64,000 nt of DNA from Listeria ivanovii subsp. londoniensis (lineage in GTDB: Bacteria > Bacillota > Bacilli > Lactobacillales > Listeriaceae). How positions within the stretch are numbered: position 1 is the first letter of the stretch; each line of letters begins with the position of its first letter. Below are positions 17,158 to 25,676 of this stretch, piece after piece. The stretch covers positions 1,064,001 through 1,128,000 of the forward strand of contig NZ_CP009576.1 in NCBI RefSeq assembly GCF_000763495.1. Reading direction: 5' to 3'. The notes under the pieces are model-generated. The model was not told the origin of the DNA. It did not search any database and saw only the letters and a list, made by a program, of their open reading frames with translations. Both the position numbers and the translations under genes were made by a program.

Positions 17158-18507
17158 ATGGAAAGTCATTATGATTATATTGCAATTGGCGGAGGAAGCG
17201 GGGGAATTGCCTCTATTAACCGAGCGGCAATGCACGGAGCAAAATGTGCACTAATTGAACCAAAATTCTTAGGTGGAACTTGTGTAAATGTAGGTTGTGT
17301 TCCTAAAAAAGTGATGTGGTATGGTGCGCAAATTAAAGAAGCGATGGATTTATATGCAGATGCTTACGGGTACAAAGTAGATGCAAGTTTCAACTTCCAA
17401 AAATTAGTTGAAAATCGGGAAGCTTATATTGAACGTATTCGTGGCTCGTACAAAAACGGGCTTGATAATAATAAAGTCGATTGGATAAAAGGTTATGCAG
17501 AATTTGTGGATGAAAATACCTTACGAGTAAACGGTGAAATAATCACTGCTGATCATATTCTAATTGCAACTGGCGGAAAACCAGCTTTACCTTCTATCCC
17601 AGGAGCCGCGTTTGGAATCACATCAGATGGTTTTTTCGCTTTAAAACAATTACCAAAAAAAGTAGCAATAGTTGGTGCAGGCTATATTGCAGTCGAGCTT
17701 GCGGGTGTTTTACAACAACTTGGATCAGAGACTCATTTGTTTGTGCGTAAACATGCACCGCTTCGGAATTTTGATCCTATTTTAACAGATACATTAACTG
17801 AAATAATCGAAGAGTCAAACATGACCTTACATAAACACGCCGTTCCTCAAAAAGTCGAAAAAAATATGGATGAAAGTTTAACTTTATATTTAGAGGATGG
17901 TCGAACAGAAACAGTGGACGTGCTTATTTGGGCAATTGGAAGAAAACCGGTCATAGATGGTTTGCAAATCGAAAAAGCTGGTGTAAAGCTTCTAGAAAGT
18001 GGACATATAGCGGTAGATAAATTTCAAAATACGAATGTTTCTGGAATCTATGCAGTTGGAGATGTTACTGGACATTATGAATTAACGCCAGTCGCGATTG
18101 CAGCTGGTAGACGCCTATCAGAACGTCTTTTTAATAATAACGAAAATGCGCATCTTACCTATGAAAACATTCCGACAGTCGTATTTAGCCATCCAGCAAT
18201 TGGAACTGTTGGTTTAACGGAGCCAGAAGCTATTAAAAAATATGGCAAAGAAAATATCAAAGTTTACACATCTAAATTTACTTCTATGTATACTGCTATA
18301 ACAGATTACCGTGAACCCTGTCGAATGAAATTGATTTGTGAGGGTGAAACAGAACGGGTTATCGGCTTACATGGGATTGGATATGGTGTGGATGAAATGA
18401 TTCAAGGGTTTGCAGTTGCGATTAATATGGGGGCGACGAAAGCGGATTTCGATAATACAGTTGCCATTCACCCAACAGGATCAGAAGAATTTGTTACAAT
18501 GAAATAA
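17158..18507 (+). CDS. Glutathione-disulfide reductase-like flavoprotein
   Basis: A 449-residue class I pyridine nucleotide-disulfide oxidoreductase. The N-terminal FAD loop is GGGSGG, the redox pair is CVNVGC in [16 protein letters not shown], the NADPH site is [11 protein letters not shown] with arginines in [10 protein letters not shown] that favour NADPH, and the C-terminal active-site HPTGSEE is present. These fit glutathione reductase, which keeps glutathione reduced. AGGAGA at 17145-17150 sets the ATG at 17158; the in-frame starts upstream lie inside the phosphatase gene. Recalled equivalent: lmo0906. Confidence 0.92.
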   Translation: MESHYDYIAIGGGSGGIASINRAAMHGAKCALIEPKFLGGTCVNVGCVPKKVMWYGAQIKEAMDLYADAYGYKVDASFNFQKLVENREAYIERIRGSYKNGLDNNKVDWIKGYAEFVDENTLRVNGEIITADHILIATGGKPALPSIPGAAFGITSDGFFALKQLPKKVAIVGAGYIAVELAGVLQQLGSETHLFVRKHAPLRNFDPILTDTLTEIIEESNMTLHKHAVPQKVEKNMDESLTLYLEDGRTETVDVLIWAIGRKPVIDGLQIEKAGVKLLESGHIAVDKFQNTNVSGIYAVGDVTGHYELTPVAIAAGRRLSERLFNNNENAHLTYENIPTVVFSHPAIGTVGLTEPEAIKKYGKENIKVYTSKFTSMYTAITDYREPCRMKLICEGETERVIGLHGIGYGVDEMIQGFAVAINMGATKADFDNTVAIHPTGSEEFVTMK

Positions 18508-18536
18508 GAAACAACCTATGAAGGAGGATTAACTTA

Positions 18537-19211
18537 ATGGGAAAAAAATTATCATTATATTTTGTCAGACACGGACAAACGTATCTAAACAAAAATTTGC
18601 GGATGCAAGGCTGGGCTGATACGCCACTTACACCAGAAGGAATTGAAGTTGTGAAGGAAAGTGGACGTGGACTTGCTGAAACGGAATTTATTGCTGCGTA
18701 TTCCAGCGACTTGCACCGAACGATTGCAACAGCGGGTCATCTTTTAAAAGAAAACAAGCATGCATTTGGTTTAACTTTAGAACCGCTAAGTGAATTTCGT
18801 GAAACTTTCTTTGGTTCTTACGAAGGCGAAAAAGGCGATGTTGCTTGGAATGAAATTGCGAAACATATGGGTTATGCAAACCAAGAAGAACTATTTCAAA
18901 AAGCAGATGTTCGCGAAACAATGAATGGAACAAAAGCAGCAGATCCGACTGGTGATGCAGAAGATTTTATGACCTTTTGGACACGCGTAGAGCAAGGATT
19001 TTTACATGTGATTAATCGTCACCGCGAAACAGGTGGAAATGTTTTAATCGTTGCACACGGTAATACCATCCGCAATATCGTTCATGAGTTGGACCCTTCT
19101 CTTGATGAAACAGTAATACTCGATAATGCAAGTGTTACTGTACTAGCTTACGAAAATGGTTTATTTAAATTAGAACGATTAAATGATACTTCTCATTTTA
19201 CAAAAGCATAA
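18537..19211 (+). CDS. Histidine phosphatase (phosphoglycerate mutase-like)
   Basis: A 224-residue protein of the histidine phosphatase superfamily. The catalytic motif is FVRHGQTYLN near residue 11 and the second histidine is in VAHGNTIRNI. It is more likely a small-molecule phosphatase than the glycolytic mutase. AAGGAGG precedes the ATG and the gene follows the reductase by 29 bp. Its stop codon and last two codons (KA) lie inside the stem of the convergent terminator. Recalled equivalent: lmo0907. Confidence 0.87.
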   Translation: MGKKLSLYFVRHGQTYLNKNLRMQGWADTPLTPEGIEVVKESGRGLAETEFIAAYSSDLHRTIATAGHLLKENKHAFGLTLEPLSEFRETFFGSYEGEKGDVAWNEIAKHMGYANQEELFQKADVRETMNGTKAADPTGDAEDFMTFWTRVEQGFLHVINRHRETGGNVLIVAHGNTIRNIVHELDPSLDETVILDNASVTVLAYENGLFKLERLNDTSHFTKA

Positions 19212-19258
19212 GAAAAGAGCTTTAGGAATTAGTCCTAAAGCTCTTTTCTTATGCTTTT
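19202..19258. terminator. Bidirectional 26-bp perfect palindromic terminator
   Basis: The 26 bases at 19202-19227 are perfectly complementary to 19233-19258, with a 5-nt loop ATTAG. Both convergent genes end inside the stem: the + gene reads AAA-GCA-TAA from the left arm and the - gene reads the same codons from the right arm. Confidence 0.93.
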
Positions 19259-20385
19259 GGTGCGGGAGGATCAGGCGGATTATTTTCTAATGCAAGCTCA
19301 CCGCGCCTTAGTTTAATTAATCGATTAACATTCACAATAATAGTTTTAACAACGGCATAAACTGGAACACCTAGAATCATTCCAAAAATACCTGCCAAGT
19401 TACCTGCAACAATCAAGATGATAATAATTGTTAATGGATGAATGGATAAAGATTTACCCATGATATATGGAGAGAGTAAGTTGGAATCAAGTTGTTGCAC
19501 AATCGTTACGACAATAATAACAAGTAATGCTTGAAGTGGAGAAGTAAATAGCGCCACGATTACTGCTGGAGCTGCTCCAATGAACGGTCCAAGATAAGGA
19601 ATAATATTCGTCGCACCAGCAATTAAGCCAAAAAGAAGTGCATACGGTTGTCCAATGATTAAATAACCAATGAATGTAAACAAACCAACAACCAAGCAGT
19701 CGATTGCTTGCGAACTAATATAAGTGGAGATGGTCTTGTTCATTTCTTTAATAATTTGTTTTGCTTCTGCACGAATCGCAGCTGGGAAAAATTTACCAGA
19801 AGACTCTATAAACTTATGACCATCCTTAAACATGTAAAATACGATAAATGGTACCGTAACTAGAATCATCACAAAGCCAGATACAAACGAAACAATTGCT
19901 CCAAAGCTAGAAGCAACACCATCCACCACAACAGACATGATTTTTGGTAACGAAATGTTTAGTTTTTCAAGTTCTGCTTTCAAATCGACCCCTTGAAGGG
20001 AAGAATTTTTGGAAATTCCTTGTAGCCACTTCTCAAAATCTTGCCAGTAACCAGGTATGGCTTTAGCTAGTTCTGTTACTTGTTCAGCAAGCGTTGGACC
20101 AAGCTGCATAACTGCCAGAACAATAAGTCCAATAAATGTGATGAAAATGATAATAACACTAAGAATTCGTGGTACTTTTCTTTTTTCTAAAAATAGAACT
20201 AAAGGATTAAATAAATAGAACAGAAATCCTGCAACTAAAATTGGCATAAATAAAGTAGAAATGATAATGCCAATTGGAGAAAATATGTATTTCATTTGAA
20301 GCAGGATGAATATAACTGCAACAACCGCTAAAATTTCGATTGTCCAAAAAAACAGTTTACTATCCCTAAAACGTGATAATTTCAA
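19249..20385 (-). CDS. AI-2E family transporter (UPF0118)
   Basis: A 378-residue membrane protein with seven to eight hydrophobic helices and the family feature of a long amphipathic segment (about residues 95-150) between the second and third helices; LIAGATNIIPYLGPFIG is a conserved block. Members export AI-2 or Na+/Li+, so the name does not fix the substrate. The start is TTG after AAGAAGGGA. The C-terminus is proline-rich, PPDPPAPKA. A paralogue occurs at 57.1 kb. Recalled equivalent: lmo0908. Confidence 0.87.
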   Translation of the reverse strand: MKLSRFRDSKLFFWTIEILAVVAVIFILLQMKYIFSPIGIIISTLFMPILVAGFLFYLFNPLVLFLEKRKVPRILSVIIIFITFIGLIVLAVMQLGPTLAEQVTELAKAIPGYWQDFEKWLQGISKNSSLQGVDLKAELEKLNISLPKIMSVVVDGVASSFGAIVSFVSGFVMILVTVPFIVFYMFKDGHKFIESSGKFFPAAIRAEAKQIIKEMNKTISTYISSQAIDCLVVGLFTFIGYLIIGQPYALLFGLIAGATNIIPYLGPFIGAAPAVIVALFTSPLQALLVIIVVTIVQQLDSNLLSPYIMGKSLSIHPLTIIIILIVAGNLAGIFGMILGVPVYAVVKTIIVNVNRLIKLRRGELALENNPPDPPAPKA

Positions 20386-20467
20386 ATTTTTCCCTTCTTT
20401 CTAAAAGCTTATGGTTATTTTTTATAGTACCATTAACTGCTTTAAATAGCCACTGAATTTGCTGGCA

Positions 20468-20505
20468 TTGACTAATGATTATATGCGTTATACAATGTAT
20501 ATAAC
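20468..20505 (+). promoter_or_regulatory. Promoter with overlapping operator for the YtrA-type GntR gene
   Basis: TTGACT at 20468-20473, 17 bp, then TACAAT at 20491-20496. An inverted repeat GTTATA/TATAAC (20487-20505) straddles the -10, the expected place for autorepression by the GntR protein encoded next. Confidence 0.65.
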
Positions 20506-20526
20506 AGTTTGGAGAGAGGTGTTTTT

Positions 20527-20919
20527 ATGCTACTTACAATTGATTTACAATCGGATGAACCGATTTATACACAAATATGCAATCAAATAATTGAAGGAAT
20601 GGCAAAACGAGAACTTTTGCCTGGCGATAAACTTCCATCAGTAAGAAGTCTTGGAGCAGATATTGGTATTAATTTTCATACAGTCAATAAAGCCTATCAA
20701 ATTCTAAAACAAGAAGGATTTATTCAAATTCATCGCCAAAAAGGTGTGGTCATTCATCCTGATGGTGTAAAAAAAGCAGATGAACTTTTTTTTGCCAAAC
20801 TACAAAATAAATTAAAGCCACTAATAGCTGAATCAGTAGTTAGAAGTGTTACAGAAGAAAAATGGATGGAAGTAAGCAAAGTTATTTTTGATGAAATGAA
20901 CGGACGGAGCGTGAAATAG
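20527..20919 (+). CDS. GntR-family (YtrA subfamily) regulator
   Basis: A 130-residue regulator: a winged helix (LPSVRSLGADIGINFHTVNKAY) with only a short C-terminal helix pair, the YtrA layout. Such regulators control linked membrane-protein genes. GAGAGAGGTG supports the ATG at 20527; the TTG at 20509 lies before that site. It is two bases from the membrane gene. Recalled equivalent: lmo0909. Confidence 0.88.
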   Translation: MLLTIDLQSDEPIYTQICNQIIEGMAKRELLPGDKLPSVRSLGADIGINFHTVNKAYQILKQEGFIQIHRQKGVVIHPDGVKKADELFFAKLQNKLKPLIAESVVRSVTEEKWMEVSKVIFDEMNGRSVK

Positions 20920-20921
20920 AA

Positions 20922-22025
20922 ATGGAAATTATCATCTATATTTTTGTTAGTATTGCGATCATTTCATTGCAAGCAATTACGCCATTTATTATTCGGAAAT
21001 CAGAATGTTTTGGTGTAAATGTTGGAGAACGTGCTAATCGAAAAGCAGAATTAAAACAATTGAAAAAACAATATGTTGGGCAAGTTGTTTTATGGACAAG
21101 TTTAGTTGCTATTATCGGCATTGCTTTATTACAAGGATTTAACACAAGTGAAGATGTCCAAGCAGGAATTTTTATTTCATCGATGTTTGGACAACTAATT
21201 GTCTCTTTTGTTATTTATTACCGTTTCCACCAGACGACGCTACAATGGAAAAAAGAAAAAATCATGTCTGGGGAAATCTCAACAAATTCCATTATTATGG
21301 TAGATACTAGTTTTCATCGGAGGAAAATGGTTATTTCTTATACTTGGTTTATGGTGCCACTACTTCTTTTTATAATTACGCTCGCTATTACAGTAGTATT
21401 TTATCCACAAGCACCTATGGCGTTTCCAACGCATTTTGATATGCAAGGAAATATTACGAGCACCATGGCAAAATCGCCAAGAGCAGCTTTACTTTTTCCA
21501 ATGTTACAGCTGGTGATGATTGGGGTGTTTATGTTTATCAATTTTGTCATTGCGAGAAGTAAGCAACAAGTGGAAAATGAAAACCCATCAGATTCTTTAA
21601 AACGGAATATGCTATTTAGACAGATATCTAGTAAAGTAATGTTGATTATGTGTACTATTTTGATGATTGATTTCTTAGTAATGCAAGTTGTTATTTTGCT
21701 GGCCTTACCAGGTGAACTTATCATGATTACGATGATTATTTCGGTAGTACTGATTATGTTAGGCGTAGTTCTACTTGCAGTCAAGGTTGGTCAAGGTGGC
21801 AGTAGATTAAAATTCGCGAGTGGGCCTGATGGAGTGAGTAAACCAATTCGTGATGATGATGCTTTTTGGAAAGCGGGGATATTTTATTTCAATCGCAATG
21901 ATCCAGCTTTATTTGTTGAAAAACGTTTTGGAATTGGCTGGACGATAAATGCAGCACGACCAGTTGCTTGGTTATCTTTTCTATTTATAATTATTGTTAT
22001 TGTCCTAATCAGCTTGTGGTTTTAA
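20922..22025 (+). CDS. DUF1648/DUF5808-type membrane protein
   Basis: A 367-residue protein with about eight membrane helices. The segment AFPTHFDMQGNITSTMAKS matches the DUF1648 pattern, and the C-terminal DDAFWKAGIFYFNRNDPALFVEKR (quoted in part) matches the soluble motif of DUF5808. Related to the SdpI/YhgE-like membrane families; function unknown. It is in an operon with the YtrA-type regulator. Its stop codon overlaps the next sigma-B promoter. Recalled equivalent: lmo0910. Confidence 0.75.
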   Translation: MEIIIYIFVSIAIISLQAITPFIIRKSECFGVNVGERANRKAELKQLKKQYVGQVVLWTSLVAIIGIALLQGFNTSEDVQAGIFISSMFGQLIVSFVIYYRFHQTTLQWKKEKIMSGEISTNSIIMVDTSFHRRKMVISYTWFMVPLLLFIITLAITVVFYPQAPMAFPTHFDMQGNITSTMAKSPRAALLFPMLQLVMIGVFMFINFVIARSKQQVENENPSDSLKRNMLFRQISSKVMLIMCTILMIDFLVMQVVILLALPGELIMITMIISVVLIMLGVVLLAVKVGQGGSRLKFASGPDGVSKPIRDDDAFWKAGIFYFNRNDPALFVEKRFGIGWTINAARPVAWLSFLFIIIVIVLISLWF

Positions 22026-22044
22026 CTAAAGCTAGCCAGGGTAT
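22019..22044 (+). promoter_or_regulatory. Sigma-B promoter of the GyrI-like gene
   Basis: GTTT at 22019-22022, a 16-bp spacer and GGGTAT at 22039-22044 are a perfect consensus match. The -35 begins inside the last codons of the upstream gene. The start codon is 74 bp downstream. From memory, lmo0911 is in the L. monocytogenes SigB regulon. Confidence 0.85.
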
Positions 22045-22117
22045 TTACCATGTGTTATGCTTACGACAATATAAGCATCTTCTGGCATAATATTCTTTTA
22101 AAAAGGAGTAGATAGTC

Positions 22118-22621
22118 ATGGCGATTAAAGCAAAGCGATTAGAAGAATGGGAAGGATTCACAGGCATAGCGATTATTCGACAAGGACTAAAGACAGAAGC
22201 CTTTCATTCAGAAGTACAATTAGCATTTCGGCAAATGCTCTATTTAGCACAAAAATTAGATGATTTTTCGGAGCAAAAAATAGTGTATGGTATTTCTGTT
22301 CATAATATTGAAGACGGTTTAACGCATTATTCCGTTCTTCCTGTAACCCAAAAATACACTGAAATAAAAGAGCCATTAGAGTGGGTTGAGGTTCCTGCAC
22401 ATACTTATTTTGTTGCTGAACACATTCCAGGAACAGATCTAAATGAAAGCTATCTACAAATTGCCAAAGCGATTCAAGAGAAAAAATATAAGCCTTACAT
22501 TACAGCAAATAATCCTATTTTTGACCCACTTCCTTTCAAATTAGAAGTATATTCTAAAGAGGAAGATCAAGTGACCAATATCGAAATTAGAATCCCTGTA
22601 ATCAAAGAGCTTGATTCATAA
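22118..22621 (+). CDS. GyrI-like/AraC effector-binding domain protein
   Basis: A 167-residue single-domain protein with the SOUL/GyrI-like layout: IAIIRQGLKTEAFHSEV near the start, PLEWVEVPAHTYFVAEHIPG in the middle and a C-terminal LEVYSKEE strand. Stand-alone members are thought to bind small hydrophobic ligands. AAAAAGGAG precedes the ATG. Sigma-B promoter upstream and terminator downstream make it a one-gene stress unit. Recalled equivalent: lmo0911. Confidence 0.7.
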   Translation: MAIKAKRLEEWEGFTGIAIIRQGLKTEAFHSEVQLAFRQMLYLAQKLDDFSEQKIVYGISVHNIEDGLTHYSVLPVTQKYTEIKEPLEWVEVPAHTYFVAEHIPGTDLNESYLQIAKAIQEKKYKPYITANNPIFDPLPFKLEVYSKEEDQVTNIEIRIPVIKELDS

Positions 22622-22626
22622 AAAGG

Positions 22627-22657
22627 AAACCTAGGACTTTTTGTTCTAGGTTTTTTT
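22627..22657 (+). terminator. Terminator of the GyrI-like gene
   Basis: AAACCTAG pairs with CTAGGTTT, followed by T residues. Confidence 0.85.
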
Positions 22658-22737
22658 AATACTAGCAAGCTGTTTTTGATTGTGCTATAATAAGAACGCT
22701 ATTTTGTGATTATTTTAACAAGAAGGAAGGGATTCAT

Positions 22738-23550
22738 GTGGGATATTATAGCCCGCAGGAAGTAACAGAGATTACTATTGAGAAAGGGACCCAAAAAGCA
22801 AACTCTAGCACATTAACGCTTGTTTTACTTGGATTTTTGGGTGGTGCTTTCATCTCACTCGGTTACTTATTATACATACGTGCAGTTGGAACGATGCCTC
22901 GCGAATGGGGAAGTTTTGCGACACTAATTGGAGCAAGTCTTTTTCCAGTTGGTCTAGTTTGTATTTTATTAGGTGGAGGAGAGCTTATTACTGGCAATAT
23001 GATGGCGGTAGCAATTGCTTGGTATGACAAGAAGATATCTTTTCAACAATTACTTAGAAACTGGGCGATTGTGTCAGCAATGAACCTAGTCGGCGCCTTT
23101 TTTGTAGCTTATTTCTTTGGACACTTTGTCGGTCTTACAGAGGGGGACTTTTTACCAAAAACATTAGCAACAGCAGGGGCCAAAATTAATGATCCATTTT
23201 GGGTAGCTTTTGTATCTGGAATTGGTTGCAACTGGTTTGTTGGAATTGCCGTCTGGTTATGTTATGCAGCCAAAGACTTCGCTGGAAAAATTCTCGGGAT
23301 TTGGTTCCCGGTTATGGCTTTTGTAGCTATCGGATTCCAGCACGTTGTCGCCAACATGTTTATCATCCCAGCAGCCATTTTTGCCGGATATTTTTCCTGG
23401 GCAGACTTTATCTGGAATGTCATCCCGGTTTATTTAGGGAATGTAGTTGGTGGAGCAGTGTTTGTCAGCTTGTTTTATTTCCTCGCATATAAGAAAAATG
23501 CACCCAAAAAAATCAAAGAAGAAGTACACCGACCATTGGAAGAAAATTAA
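22738..23550 (+). CDS. Formate/nitrite channel (FNT family)
   Basis: A 270-residue membrane protein with six helices. The FNT signatures are seen: GGGELITGNMMAVAI, the internal repeat FVSGIGCNWFVGIAVWL, and GFQHVVANMFIIP with the pore histidine. It moves formate or nitrite across the membrane. The start is GTG with AAGGAAGGG upstream; the overlapping ATG is out of frame. It is monocistronic, with its own terminator. Recalled equivalent: lmo0912. Confidence 0.92.
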   Translation: MGYYSPQEVTEITIEKGTQKANSSTLTLVLLGFLGGAFISLGYLLYIRAVGTMPREWGSFATLIGASLFPVGLVCILLGGGELITGNMMAVAIAWYDKKISFQQLLRNWAIVSAMNLVGAFFVAYFFGHFVGLTEGDFLPKTLATAGAKINDPFWVAFVSGIGCNWFVGIAVWLCYAAKDFAGKILGIWFPVMAFVAIGFQHVVANMFIIPAAIFAGYFSWADFIWNVIPVYLGNVVGGAVFVSLFYFLAYKKNAPKKIKEEVHRPLEEN

Positions 23551-23557
23551 AGAGTAT

Positions 23558-23592
23558 AGGCTATCTGTATTTTATGCAGATAGCCTTTTTTT
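23558..23592 (+). terminator. Terminator of the formate/nitrite channel gene
   Basis: AGGCTATCTG pairs perfectly with CAGATAGCCT, followed by a T-run. Confidence 0.88.
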
Positions 23593-23636
23593 GAAAAAAG
23601 TTATGAACCGTTTCAAGACAATCATGCTGGGATGCG

Positions 23637-23657
23637 TGCACTTTTTTGACAAGTGCA
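23637..23657. repeat. Inverted repeat upstream of gabD
   Basis: TGCACTT at 23637-23643 and AAGTGCA at 23651-23657 form a perfect 7-bp inverted repeat with a 7-nt centre, about 100 bp before the dehydrogenase gene. It may be a regulator site. A degenerate sigma-B-like GTTT-N15-GGGATG lies just upstream at 23610-23634. Confidence 0.4.
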
Positions 23658-23753
23658 TTTTCCAAAATCTTGATTAACTTCTAAAATTTGTGGAAAACAT
23701 TACTATAGGCAACAAGATTTGCCGTCAGTAAAACTTATTTAGGAGTGATATTT

Positions 23754-25220
23754 TTGAGTATCAAAGAAACAGCTTTACCAAAAGTTCAAACGAAACTATT
23801 TATTAATGGAAAATGGATTGACGGAGATAGTAAAGAAGTAAAAGATATTATAAATCCAGCAACAGGCGAAGTTATCGCAAAGATTGCCCAAGCAGGACCT
23901 GGCGAAACGAAACAAGCAATTAAAGCGGCGAAAGATGCATTTCCGGACTGGGCAAACATGGAACTAGCTGAGCGAGTAAAAATTTTGCATAAAATAGCTG
24001 ATTTAATGGAACAAAAGGCAGATAAACTCGCAAAAATTATGACGCTAGAGCAAGGGAAACCTCTAAAAGAATCAAAAGGAGAAGTACTAACTGGTGTTGA
24101 AAACTTCCGGTTTGCTGCAGAAGAAGCAAGACGATTATATGGTGAAACAATTCCAGCACCTAACAATCATGCTTTCATTGTAAAAAAACAACCTATTGGT
24201 GTGGTTGCTGCGATTACTCCTTGGAATTTCCCAGGTGGAATGGTTACCAGGAAAATTGCTCCAGCACTTGCTACTGGTAATACCGTCATATTAAAACCTT
24301 CCGGAGATACACCACTTTCAGCCTTGGCGATTTTCGAAATTTTTGAAGAAGCGGGCTTACCAAAAGGTGTGGCGAATATCGTGATGGGCAGTTCAAAAGA
24401 AATCGGTGAAACTCTAACCGATAGCGATGATGTTCGAAAACTTACTTTTACCGGTTCTACTAAAGTCGGTCAAAGTTTATTTAAACAATCTGCAGGCACA
24501 TTGAAAAAAATATCGCTTGAGCTTGGAGGACACGCACCTTTCATCGTATTTGCAGATGCGAATTTAGAGCAAGCTACAAGTGATTTAGTCGCAGCAAAAT
24601 TCCGTAATAATGGACAAGTATGCGTATCACCCAACCGGATTTTTGTAGCCAAAGAAATAAAAGAAGCTTTTACAAAACTACTTATTACTAAAGTAGAAAA
24701 ATTAAAAGTTGGTAACGGTTTAGATGATGTAAATATTGGTCCGCTAATTCGCGAAGATGCGATGGACAAAATCGATCAACAACTAAAAAATGCTAAAGAT
24801 AAAGGTGCTAAAGTCTTAACTGGTGGTGGACGTTTGACAGGTAGCGATTATGATAAGGGTAACTTCTATCAACCAACTGTTTTGGATGAAGTAACGCGTG
24901 AGATGGATATATTCTACGAGGAAACTTTTGGGCCTGTTATACCTTTAATTAATTTTGAAACGGAAGATGAAGCAATTGAACTGGCCAATGATAGTGAATT
25001 TGGTTTAGCTTCCTACTTTTATACAAAAGATTTAGCAAGAGTCGAAAAAGTAAGTTCTGCATTAGAATACGGCATGGTTGGAGCAAACGAGATTGCCATT
25101 TCTAATCCGGAAACACCATTTGGTGGCGTTAAACATTCAGGATTTGGCCGAGAAAATGGACACTTCGGAATGGAAGAATATATTGACGTCAAATTTATCA
25201 ATCTAAAATATCGTGATTAA
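23754..25220 (+). CDS. gabD: NAD(P)-dependent succinate-semialdehyde dehydrogenase
   Basis: A 488-residue aldehyde dehydrogenase. Catalytic residues visible are ITPWNFP (Asn), the glutamate in LELGGHAPFIVF and the cysteine in FRNNGQVCVSPNRIFV. The pattern is closest to succinate-semialdehyde dehydrogenase, which feeds GABA-shunt carbon into succinate, relevant to Listeria acid tolerance. AGGAG at 23741-23745 supports the TTG at 23754. Recalled equivalent: lmo0913, a SigB-regulated gene in L. monocytogenes, although only a degenerate promoter is seen here. Confidence 0.9.
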   Translation: MSIKETALPKVQTKLFINGKWIDGDSKEVKDIINPATGEVIAKIAQAGPGETKQAIKAAKDAFPDWANMELAERVKILHKIADLMEQKADKLAKIMTLEQGKPLKESKGEVLTGVENFRFAAEEARRLYGETIPAPNNHAFIVKKQPIGVVAAITPWNFPGGMVTRKIAPALATGNTVILKPSGDTPLSALAIFEIFEEAGLPKGVANIVMGSSKEIGETLTDSDDVRKLTFTGSTKVGQSLFKQSAGTLKKISLELGGHAPFIVFADANLEQATSDLVAAKFRNNGQVCVSPNRIFVAKEIKEAFTKLLITKVEKLKVGNGLDDVNIGPLIREDAMDKIDQQLKNAKDKGAKVLTGGGRLTGSDYDKGNFYQPTVLDEVTREMDIFYEETFGPVIPLINFETEDEAIELANDSEFGLASYFYTKDLARVEKVSSALEYGMVGANEIAISNPETPFGGVKHSGFGRENGHFGMEEYIDVKFINLKYRD

Positions 25221-25247
25221 ACCTCCCTTTAAAAACTTCATGTTAGA

Positions 25248-25287
25248 GAAAAATCCTCTTCGCTGATTGCGTAGGGGATTTTTCCTA
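25248..25287 (+). terminator. Terminator of gabD
   Basis: AAAAATCCTCT pairs with AGGGGATTTTT (one G-U). A second hairpin TTTTTCCTA/TAGGAAAAA directly follows at about 25280-25300. Confidence 0.75.
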
Positions 25288-25307
25288 TTACTAGGAAAAA
25301 AATGTAT

Positions 25308-25336
25308 TTGTAAGCGAATTCAAAGGTTTATATAAT
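25308..25336 (+). promoter_or_regulatory. Promoter of the PTS/glycosidase operon
   Basis: TTGTAA at 25308-25313, a 17-bp spacer and TATAAT at 25331-25336, 32 bp before the EIIB gene. Confidence 0.65.
25309..25322 (+). promoter_or_regulatory. cre site (CcpA operator)
   Basis: TGTAAGCGAATTCA matches the cre consensus TGWAANCGNTNWCA at all but one position. It overlaps the -35 region, consistent with CcpA repression by preferred sugars. Confidence 0.8.
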
Positions 25337-25367
25337 TAGAATTAAGTTAAAGAAAGGGAGGATACAG

Positions 25368-25673
25368 ATGAAAAACATTTTACTTATTTGTGGTTCAGGA
25401 GCTTCAAGCGGATTTATGGCAGCAGCAATTAGAAAAGCAGCAAAGAAAAAAGGAGAACAAGTGACTGTAAAAGCTGCTAGTGAAGCTCAAATAGACGAAC
25501 GAATTAATGAAATTGATTACTTACTCATTGGTCCGCACTTATCATACATGTTAGATGATTTGAAGGAAAAAGTGAAAGACAAAGATGTACTTGTAACAGT
25601 TATTCCACAGTCTACGTATGGATCATTAAACGGTGAAAAAGCATTGGAATTAATTTTGAATATGGAGGGGTAA
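25368..25673 (+). CDS. PTS Lac-family EIIB subunit
   Basis: A 101-residue cytoplasmic EIIB. The phosphorylated cysteine is in ILLICGSGASSGFMA near residue 8. It accepts phosphate from EIIA and passes it to the sugar entering through EIIC. AAGGGAGG precedes the ATG. First gene of an EIIB-EIIC-EIIA-GH1-regulator cluster. Recalled equivalent: lmo0914. Confidence 0.93.
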   Translation: MKNILLICGSGASSGFMAAAIRKAAKKKGEQVTVKAASEAQIDERINEIDYLLIGPHLSYMLDDLKEKVKDKDVLVTVIPQSTYGSLNGEKALELILNMEG

Positions 25674-25676
25674 ACG

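Noticed and set aside
23610-23634. Sigma-B promoter for gabD (GTTT-N15-GGGATG)
   Set aside because: The -10 half matches at only four of six bases, so I did not call it despite the known SigB control of the gene in L. monocytogenes.
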